The notes below the pieces were generated by a model. It was not told the DNA's origin. It ran no database searches and saw only the letters and a list, made by a program, of their open reading frames with translations. Both the position numbers and the translations under genes were made by a program. Source: Streptomyces sp. 840.1 (lineage in GTDB: Bacteria; Actinomycetota; Actinomycetes; Streptomycetales; Streptomycetaceae). From it: a stretch of DNA of 64,000 nt. The stretch covers positions 563,001-627,000 of the forward strand of contig NZ_RJUU01000001.1 of the NCBI RefSeq assembly GCF_003751445.1, given 5' to 3'. Positions 1 to 6,675 of this stretch are shown in pieces; positions within the stretch are counted from its first letter, which is position 1, and each line of letters begins with the position of its first letter.

Positions 1-2025
1 GTCCGGCATGTCCTTGCGGACCAGCTGATGGACCATGCGGTGCAGATGGATCGAGTCCACGGACCGGTGGCCGCCGTCCGATTCATGGAACTCCAGCCAT
101 ACCACCGAGTACTGGCGCAACTGTCCGACGGCCCTGTCCCAGATGAGCGGATCGTTCATCAGGCCCGCAAATGGTGACGGCAGTTCGTCGCCCGCCGCTC
201 CTCTCAGCAACCGCACGGGAATGGCGCCGGGTGCGAAGAAGCTGCACAGTCGCAGCAGGTCGAGCGCATCGGGCACGGTGTCCCTGAGCCTGTTCAGCAG
301 GATCGACCAAGCGGTCTGGAAGGCCATCGGGAAGTCGGCGGACACCTTCACGACGTCCTGGCCGGCCCCGCTCTCAAGGAGTTCGAGGTACTCCTCGACC
401 GGCAGGCCGGAGCCGTTGAGCCAACCGGCGGTCTGATCGAGCAGCAGCGGCAGGTCCTCCAGCGCCCCGGCCAGCCGGTCCGCATCGGCGGGGTCCAGCC
501 GGGGGGCGCGGCGCCGGATGAAGCCGACCGACTCCTCGCGCCGGTAGACGGGCACCTCGATCGGCGCGTCCCGCCCCTCCTCCTCGCCGGTGCTGCGGGA
601 GGTGATCAGTACGTGTCCCGTGCCGGCGGGCACCAGGTCCCGGATCTGGTCGGGTTCGTCGGCTCCGTCCAGCACAACGAGCCACCGCTCGTACGGTTCG
701 CCGCGCCGCAGCGACTCGTGCACGGCGCGCAGCCGCTCCCCGTACTCCGGGCCTGTGGACAAGTGGAGTTCGGGGGCGAGTTCGGCGAGCTTGTAGCGAA
801 CCGGGGTTCGCCGGTCGGCGGGCACCCACCACACGACGTCGTACTCGAAGCCGAACCGGTGGACGTACTCGGCGGCCAGCTGCGTCTTGCCGACCCCCGG
901 CATCCCGCTCAGGGTGACGGTGGCCCCGCCGGGTCCTCCCGCGTGGAAGGCCTCGCCGATGCCGGCGAGCAGTTCCTCGCGGCCGGTGAAGCGGGTGTTG
1001 CGGCGCGGCACCCCGCCCCACACCTCGGGGGTGTGGGCCGGGTGGTGCGGGCCCGGCCTGGCGGCGACGTCCTCGGGCAGCGGGCCGGTGGGGAGGCCGA
1101 GGCGTACGAGCAGCCGGCGCTCGGCGTCCTCCTCGCCGACGCCGTACAGCTCCAGCGGGTCCAGCAGGGAGACCGCGCCGCCCAGCGGGGCGGTGTGGGT
1201 GAACCAGACCGCCGCGAACCGCTCCCGCCGGGGCCCGACGACCTCGCGCAGGGCCCGGTCCCACTCCTCGCGCCCGTGGCCGGCGAGCTGGACGTACCGG
1301 GGGCTGAGCAGGAGCAGGACCCGGCCGCCGGAGCGGGCCAGCGCGCGCAGCGTGTCGGCCGGTGAGTCGCCTGCCCGGGGGTCCCGGCACTGCCGGCGGA
1401 CGGTCACCCCGCGCCGCTCCAGCCGGTCGGCGGTCCATGCCGCCCAGGCCCGGTCGGAGTCGGCGTGGCTGAGGGTGATGCCGGTACCGGGTGCGGGGGG
1501 CTGCGGAGCGGGCGGGGCTGCGGTGCCCGGTCGGCGCGCGGTCGCCCGGGGGCGGGCCCCGGTGGGCGGTGCGCCGCTCGGGGGCGCCCCGGGGCCCCCG
1601 GGCCCCGGCAGCCACCGGTCGCCCGGCCCCCCGTGCGGGTCGGCGGACTCCGTGATGCGGCAGGGCAGTTCGGCCCTGCGGACCGGGGCGCCCCACTGGT
1701 TGGAGATGGTCAGCCGCAGCACCGCGGGCCCGGTCGCGGTGCCCGCGGTGACGAGGAATCTGGCCGGGCCGTACGTACCGCCGAAGCGGTGCAGTACGAG
1801 TCCCGGGTCGTCGAGCACCTCGCAGACGAAGTGCGGGGCGCCGTCCAGGGAGACGCTGAAGGCCAGCTCCTCCTCCTCGTACGGCCAGGCCTCGCTGTCC
1901 TCCTCGTCGCGGGCGTTCAGGGGGCCGCGCAGGTCGACGCCGACGCACTGGACCACGCCGGGTCCGACCTCGGGCAGCCAGCCCACGACGGGCTCGATCA
2001 GCAGCGGCCGCTCGTCACCGTTCAC
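1..2025 (-). CDS. TIR/NB-ARC FxsT-like protein, second copy (C-terminus beyond window)
   Basis: The frame is open to the left edge, so only about 675 N-terminal residues are visible. Its GTG start (2023-2025) overlaps the TGA of the CHAT gene as GTGA, implying translational coupling. Order: a beta-rich N-terminal domain of about 115 residues that 6676-9669 lacks, a Pro/Ala linker, a TIR-like domain, then an NB-ARC NTPase with P-loop GMPGVGKTQLA, Walker B LVVLDGADEPDQ and LITSR. From the TIR-like part onward it is closely similar to FxsT at 6676-9669, so it is a paralogue. The family is a STAND-type sensor with C-terminal TPRs; those would lie beyond the window. Role in a conflict system is inferred from context; the call as a TIR/NB-ARC protein is firm. 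Confidence 0.85.
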   Translation of the reverse strand, partial: MNGDERPLLIEPVVGWLPEVGPGVVQCVGVDLRGPLNARDEEDSEAWPYEEEELAFSVSLDGAPHFVCEVLDDPGLVLHRFGGTYGPARFLVTAGTATGPAVLRLTISNQWGAPVRRAELPCRITESADPHGGPGDRWLPGPGGPGAPPSGAPPTGARPRATARRPGTAAPPAPQPPAPGTGITLSHADSDRAWAAWTADRLERRGVTVRRQCRDPRAGDSPADTLRALARSGGRVLLLLSPRYVQLAGHGREEWDRALREVVGPRRERFAAVWFTHTAPLGGAVSLLDPLELYGVGEEDAERRLLVRLGLPTGPLPEDVAARPGPHHPAHTPEVWGGVPRRNTRFTGREELLAGIGEAFHAGGPGGATVTLSGMPGVGKTQLAAEYVHRFGFEYDVVWWVPADRRTPVRYKLAELAPELHLSTGPEYGERLRAVHESLRRGEPYERWLVVLDGADEPDQIRDLVPAGTGHVLITSRSTGEEEGRDAPIEVPVYRREESVGFIRRRAPRLDPADADRLAGALEDLPLLLDQTAGWLNGSGLPVEEYLELLESGAGQDVVKVSADFPMAFQTAWSILLNRLRDTVPDALDLLRLCSFFAPGAIPVRLLRGAAGDELPSPFAGLMNDPLIWDRAVGQLRQYSVVWLEFHESDGGHRSVDSIHLHRMVHQLVRKDMPD

Positions 2026-3317
2026 TCCCGGCCCCCGCCCGTGTGCGGGCCGTCGTCCGCGTACCGGCCGGTGAGGTGCAGGGTACTGAGCGGGTGCCCG
2101 TAGTACTGGAACATCAGGCTGTACAGCAGCCGCAGGGCGTTGCGCTGCCCCCGCTCGTCGAACGTGCCGTCGTCCCGGACCATCAGCGGAACCCCGCCCT
2201 CCGCGAGGAACCTCTCGTGCGCCCCGGTCCGGAAGGCCCGCAGGGCGCGTGCCACCGGCCGGTCCGGGTCGGCCGTCACCGTCTCGACGAGTCGGCGGAT
2301 GAGCTCACGGGCCTCGGCGTCACCGACCTTCCCCGCGGTGACGATGCAGCCGCCCGCCCCGTTGCCGAGGAAGACCTCCGTGAAGCCCCGCAGATACTGT
2401 CTGCCGTCCCCGTCGTGGTCCAGGAACCGGCCGGAGTGGCAGGCGTTGAGGCAGACCAGTGAACCGTCCCGGCCGAGCAGGCGCATGCCGTGGTCGTGGT
2501 ACTCCGCCCAGGTCACGTCGGCCAGGGTGAGTTTGCTGAGCTCCTGGTCGAAGGTTCCGTGGCAGCCCATGTAGACCAGTCCTGTGGGGTCGGCGGTGTG
2601 TTCGTCCAGGCTCTTCAGGAACGACACGATGCCGGAGTGCGGCCGGTGCTCGTAGCCGTGGAAGACCTCCCGGTCGGAGCGCATGTCCGGGTGGAAGTAG
2701 CCGAGCACGGCACCGGCGGGGGCGGCGACGGCGGTCGGGAAGTCGTCGCCGCCCCGGACCGCGTCGAACCAGCGCGCCAGGTCGACGAGCGTCCCGAGCA
2801 TTCCGCCGGGGAGTCCCGCGGCCGGCTCCGGTGGCAGGGCGAGCGCCTCCCAGGGCAGGTCGAAGCCGGTCTGGTCGAGTATCACGAGCTGCAGGCTGTT
2901 GCCGTGGACCTGCCGGCACCGATTGATCCAGCCGGTCAGCGGGCCCTGGTTGCGCGACCAGCGGTGGATGGAACGGAGCAGTTCGGACGGCGGTTCGCCG
3001 CCGGGCCGGGCGTTGCCGAGGCTGATCGCCGCCGGGCGCCGCTGGCCGTCGCCCGAGGTGTATGGGAGGGGCGCGACCCCGGGGCACCAGGCCTCGAAGC
3101 CGTACGCCTGGGGCAGTCCGGGCGAGGAGTGCCGGCGCCGCACCCGGACCCGGGCGTACCGGGTGTCGGGGGCCTGCCGGGCGTCGACGGCCACCGTGCC
3201 GAGCCCCAGCGGTTCGGCGGTACGCGCCCTGGCCGGCACGACGGCCCGTGGGACGGGCAGCGCCTGTCCGGCCAGCCTGCCCAGGCGCCGGATCACGTTG
3301 CGGGGGTCATCACGCAC
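2022..3317 (-). CDS. CHAT-domain (caspase-like) peptidase
   Basis: This 431-residue protein has a C-terminal CHAT fold, the caspase-like peptidase family often tied to TPR/STAND conflict systems. The catalytic pair is visible: His253 in YMGCHGTF and Cys293 in LNACHSG. The segment LDQTGFDLPWEAL near residue 150 is typical of the start of CHAT domains. About 150 N-terminal residues precede it without a recognised domain. No signal peptide is seen, so it is probably cytoplasmic. It starts at GTG (3315-3317), overlapping the upstream vWA gene by 8 bp, and its stop overlaps the next gene by 4 bp. It sits where the trypsin-like protease sits in the neighbouring module. Substrate unknown. Confidence 0.85.
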   Translation of the reverse strand: MRDDPRNVIRRLGRLAGQALPVPRAVVPARARTAEPLGLGTVAVDARQAPDTRYARVRVRRRHSSPGLPQAYGFEAWCPGVAPLPYTSGDGQRRPAAISLGNARPGGEPPSELLRSIHRWSRNQGPLTGWINRCRQVHGNSLQLVILDQTGFDLPWEALALPPEPAAGLPGGMLGTLVDLARWFDAVRGGDDFPTAVAAPAGAVLGYFHPDMRSDREVFHGYEHRPHSGIVSFLKSLDEHTADPTGLVYMGCHGTFDQELSKLTLADVTWAEYHDHGMRLLGRDGSLVCLNACHSGRFLDHDGDGRQYLRGFTEVFLGNGAGGCIVTAGKVGDAEARELIRRLVETVTADPDRPVARALRAFRTGAHERFLAEGGVPLMVRDDGTFDERGQRNALRLLYSLMFQYYGHPLSTLHLTGRYADDGPHTGGGRE

Positions 3318-5238
3318 GGCCGGCCCCCTCGTCGTCGGCCCGCGCCGCGATGACGTCGGCGCCGAGCGCGTCCGCGAGTTCGGCGGGCAGTGCGGTGTAC
3401 GGCCGTCGCCCGGGGTCGATGACCACGCTGTGCAGCCGGGTGCCGCCCAGGGCGCCGATCCGTTCGGCGGCCCGCATCGCGTCCGTCGTCCCGGTGCGCC
3501 CGGCCGGGCCGCGCTCCCGGCGTCCGGTGCGGCCCTCGGTCAGCGGCACGTTGCCCCGCCCGTCGGTCACGACCACGAGCAGCGCCTCGACGAGTCCGGC
3601 GCGGTGGTGCCGGAAGGCCCGGCGCAGGGCGCTGCCGGCCTGGTCGAGGCCGTGCGCGAGCGGGGTGGCGCGGCCGGCGGGCCGGCCGAGTGCGGCGGCG
3701 ATCCTCGGGTCCCGGGTGGACCGGGCGGAGAACGAGCCGGCCCGCAGTTCGTTGGCCGCTCCGCGGGCGCCCACCTCCACGACGTGGACGGCGGCCCGGG
3801 TGACGTAGGCCCACTGGAGGAACGGTTCGAGCGCCGGGCGCCAGTCCCAGTCCCCCCGGCAGGTGTGGTCGAGGACGAGGGTGAGCATCCGGACGGGTTC
3901 GGGTGCCCGGACATAGCCGCGCAGGTCCTGCGGGAGGATCACCAGCGATCCCTGGCCGCCGCGTATCGCCCGGTACTTGGCGGCCTCCATCGCGGTGCGG
4001 ACCGGGGCGAGGTCCCACAGGTCGCGGGCGCGCCGCACCCCCACGACGGCACCGCGCGAGGCCCGGGTGCCCGCTGTCCGGCGGGCCGGTATCCGCAGCG
4101 TCGCCCCGTCGGGCCCCGGGCCCGCGCCGTCCTCCGGGTACGGGGTGAGGGGGCCGGGCGCCGCGCCCCGGACCGGGGCCGGGGCCGGACCGAGGGAGAC
4201 CGCGGCCTCCGGCTCCCGCACGAACGGGCCGGTCCCGGGCGGTGGTTCGGGTCCGGCCGGGTGGTCCGGAAGCGGACGGCCGGGGCCCGGCCCGGGAGCC
4301 CGTGGCGGCTCGGGGGCGGGGGCGGAGGCGGGGGGTGGTGCCGGAGGACGGTGGACGGTGCGCAGACGGATCAGCCGGGCGGCCCGGTCCACGTGGGCGG
4401 GTGCGACGTGGACGGGGGCGGTGGTGGTCGCCGCGGTCGCCGGGTCGCCGAGCGGCTCCGCCCGCTCCTGCGCAGCGTCCAGCCGGGCCAGGGCGCGGGC
4501 GATGCGGCCCAGCGCGAGGGCTCTGCGGTGACCGGGCCCCTCCCTGTCGTCCAGGTGCTCCAGCACCGACGCGGCGAACCCGTCGGCGAGCGTGGCGGGC
4601 CGCCGTGGCGTGCGCGGGCTCAGCGCGGCGGCCCAGGCGGCGGGCAGCGGGCCGAGGGGGCCGGGGCCCGGCCGCAACCGCAGACCGGGGACGCCGAGGC
4701 GGACGGCGAAGCGGTCCAGGAGGTGCGGCGAGACGTGTGCGGCGTCCTCGGACCGGCAGAACGCCAGCCACCGGGCGCGGGGCGTCCACCTGCGCCGGAT
4801 GCCGGAGTGTTCGAGGGTGGCGGTGTCCGCGCCGAGGAGCTGGACGGCGGCCCGCATCCCCGGCACGCTCAGCCGGGCCAGGTCGGGCACGACGACGAGC
4901 GGCGGGACGTCTCCTGTCTCGGCCAGCGGTCCTGGCCCCAGGGTGAATTCGATGCCGCCCGAGCCCCGCCGCACCAGGGGCCGTGACCACAGGTCGTCGT
5001 CGGCGGTCGCGGCGTCGAGCGTCGTGCGGGGCACGGCCTCCGGCGGCCGGCCGCAGGCCGTGCCGAGCACCTCGGCGAACACCCGGGCCACGGCGGGGAC
5101 CTGCTCGGACGGCAGGTCGAAGAGCAGCACACCGGTCAGGCCCGGCTCCAGGGCGGAACAGACCAGCGCGGTCAGCAGCCGGTGGGCGGCGTCGTCACGC
5201 TCCTCCGGGTCCTGGGTCTGCGGCGGCCGGGCGGACAC
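3310..5238 (-). CDS. ChlD/BchD-like protein with degenerate vWA domain
   Basis: The 642-residue protein is built like a magnesium chelatase D subunit: an N-terminal AAA-like region without a P-loop, a long Pro/Ala/Gly linker (about residues 270-370) and a C-terminal vWA-like domain. The vWA metal site is degraded: where DxSxS is expected the sequence reads LVLDHTC (about residue 457), while the later TDG (about 558-560) remains. It lies 4 bp after the ChlI-like ATPase gene and overlaps the CHAT gene by 8 bp, so these are one translational unit. No chelatase H subunit is nearby, so chelation is unlikely; an AAA/vWA adaptor to the CHAT protease is inferred. The start is GTG at 5236-5238. Confidence 0.8.
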   Translation of the reverse strand: MSARPPQTQDPEERDDAAHRLLTALVCSALEPGLTGVLLFDLPSEQVPAVARVFAEVLGTACGRPPEAVPRTTLDAATADDDLWSRPLVRRGSGGIEFTLGPGPLAETGDVPPLVVVPDLARLSVPGMRAAVQLLGADTATLEHSGIRRRWTPRARWLAFCRSEDAAHVSPHLLDRFAVRLGVPGLRLRPGPGPLGPLPAAWAAALSPRTPRRPATLADGFAASVLEHLDDREGPGHRRALALGRIARALARLDAAQERAEPLGDPATAATTTAPVHVAPAHVDRAARLIRLRTVHRPPAPPPASAPAPEPPRAPGPGPGRPLPDHPAGPEPPPGTGPFVREPEAAVSLGPAPAPVRGAAPGPLTPYPEDGAGPGPDGATLRIPARRTAGTRASRGAVVGVRRARDLWDLAPVRTAMEAAKYRAIRGGQGSLVILPQDLRGYVRAPEPVRMLTLVLDHTCRGDWDWRPALEPFLQWAYVTRAAVHVVEVGARGAANELRAGSFSARSTRDPRIAAALGRPAGRATPLAHGLDQAGSALRRAFRHHRAGLVEALLVVVTDGRGNVPLTEGRTGRRERGPAGRTGTTDAMRAAERIGALGGTRLHSVVIDPGRRPYTALPAELADALGADVIAARADDEGAGRA

Positions 5239-5242
5239 GCGG

Positions 5243-6181
5243 TCAGCCGAACAGACCGGCGAGGGCGCCGTACTCGTCGGGCCCCCAGGCGAACTCCGCT
5301 CCGTGGGCGGATTCGGGCCTGCGGTGGCGCAGCGCGAGCGGCAGCACCCGGTGCACGTGCCGGGGCTCGACCCGCCCCGCGCCCTCCAGGGCCGCCAGCG
5401 CGCGGGCGGCTTTGGCCACCAGGAGGTCGCCGCGTTGCCCGACGGCGCCGGACCGGGCGGCCGCCTCGGCGCAGAGCCTGCTGATGTCGTCGTCCAGGCG
5501 GACCTCGGTGAGCCGGTCGCGGGCGGCCAGCAGCTGTTCGCGCAGGCGCCCGTTCTCCTCGTGCGCGGCCAGCAGCCAGGCCGAGCCGTCGGTTTCGAGC
5601 TCTTCCTCGAAAGTGAGCACGGTGGTGATCATCCGGTGCCGCTGCTCGATGTCGAGCTCGGCCGCCGTGACCATCAGCCCGAAGCGGTCGAGCAACTGGG
5701 CGCGCAGGCTGCCCTCCTCCGGGTTCATGGTGCCGACGAGCCCGAAGGAGACATGGGTCTCGGTGTCGATGCCCTCGCGCTGGACGGACAGCACCCCCGT
5801 GGAGACGACGTCCAGGATGATGTTGACGATGTGGTCGTCCAGGAGGTTGACCTCGTCGATGTACAACAGCCCTTTGACGTGTGCCTCTTCGAGCAGTCCG
5901 GCCTGCCTCCTGGCCTCGCCCCGCATCAGCGCGTCCAGTTCCCAGCCGCCGAGCACCCGGTCGTCGGTCGCGTTGATCGGCAGGGTGACGGGCAGCCGGC
6001 CGCCGGTCATCAGCGCGAAGGCGCGGACGACGGTGGACTTGGCCGTGCCGCGCTGTCCCGCGATGAGGACGCCGCCGATTCCCGGGGCGACGAAGTTCAG
6101 CTCCAGCGCGAGCTTGAGCTCGTCCTGCCCGACGATTCGGCTGTACGGCAGGATCGGGACCGCCCGCGCCGGCTCACTCAT
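5243..6181 (-). CDS. ChlI/MoxR-type AAA+ ATPase
   Basis: This 312-residue AAA+ protein resembles the magnesium chelatase I subunit. Visible motifs are the Walker A GQRGTAKST (about residue 45), the Walker B LLYIDEVNLLDD, sensor 1 GTMNPEEG and the C-terminal lid. In the ChlI/MoxR group such ATPases form rings that act with a vWA partner, here the next gene. The ATG overlaps the stop of the trypsin-co-occurring gene (ATGA, 6178-6181). Without a chelatase H subunit it is probably a remodelling ATPase of a protease conflict module, by analogy with MoxR/vWA ternary systems; that role is inference. Confidence 0.88.
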   Translation of the reverse strand: MSEPARAVPILPYSRIVGQDELKLALELNFVAPGIGGVLIAGQRGTAKSTVVRAFALMTGGRLPVTLPINATDDRVLGGWELDALMRGEARRQAGLLEEAHVKGLLYIDEVNLLDDHIVNIILDVVSTGVLSVQREGIDTETHVSFGLVGTMNPEEGSLRAQLLDRFGLMVTAAELDIEQRHRMITTVLTFEEELETDGSAWLLAAHEENGRLREQLLAARDRLTEVRLDDDISRLCAEAAARSGAVGQRGDLLVAKAARALAALEGAGRVEPRHVHRVLPLALRHRRPESAHGAEFAWGPDEYGALAGLFG

Positions 6182-6591
6182 GAAGGCGTCACCGTGGCCG
6201 TGGCGCGCTCCTCGCGTCCCGGCTGCCAGCGGAAGGTGACCTGGATCTGCGCCTGCGCACCGGTCTTCACCACGGCGGCCATCCCGGCCTCGAAGGTGAT
6301 GCCGACCTGGAGCTCGATCTCGTCGGGCCGCAGCCCCTGCCCCAGGTCACCGAGCCTGCGCATGGCCTGGGAGGCGCACCGGCGGGCGAGGTCGAGGCCG
6401 TCCCCGTACAGATCGCCGGCCGCCCCCACCGCGCGCCTGGCCGCCGCCGCGGCGTCCCGGGTCTCCTCGCTGCCGTACAGGGAGTCCACGTCAGTGGCGG
6501 CCGCCCCGGTCGCGGTGTACGCCTCGGCGTCCACCACGACAGGTATCGGGCCGTCCTCCCCCGGTGCCACCGAGCCCACAACGACAGCCAT
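6178..6591 (-). CDS. Trypsin-co-occurring (CU044_2847-type) protein, module B
   Basis: A 137-residue protein. The C-terminal half carries the hallmark of the CU044_2847/trypsin-co-occurring family: a helix, then PDEIELQVGITFEAG and a strand ending in IQVTFRW. The same pattern is found in 19687-20265, which heads the neighbouring module. I chose the ATG at 6591 because AGGGGG lies 5 bases upstream; an in-frame start at 6612 has no better ribosome site. It is the first gene of the second module, 84 bp after fxsT, and its stop overlaps the ChlI-like ATPase start. The family's biochemical function is not known; it co-occurs with proteases and NTPases. Confidence 0.75.
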   Translation of the reverse strand: MAVVVGSVAPGEDGPIPVVVDAEAYTATGAAATDVDSLYGSEETRDAAAAARRAVGAAGDLYGDGLDLARRCASQAMRRLGDLGQGLRPDEIELQVGITFEAGMAAVVKTGAQAQIQVTFRWQPGREERATATVTPS

Positions 6592-6675
6592 ACGCGCCCC
6601 CTGAATCACCAACCGACCTGTCCAGCAAGGTTACTGACGCGTTCTCACCTACCGCCGGGGTTTCCGGCAGGCTGA

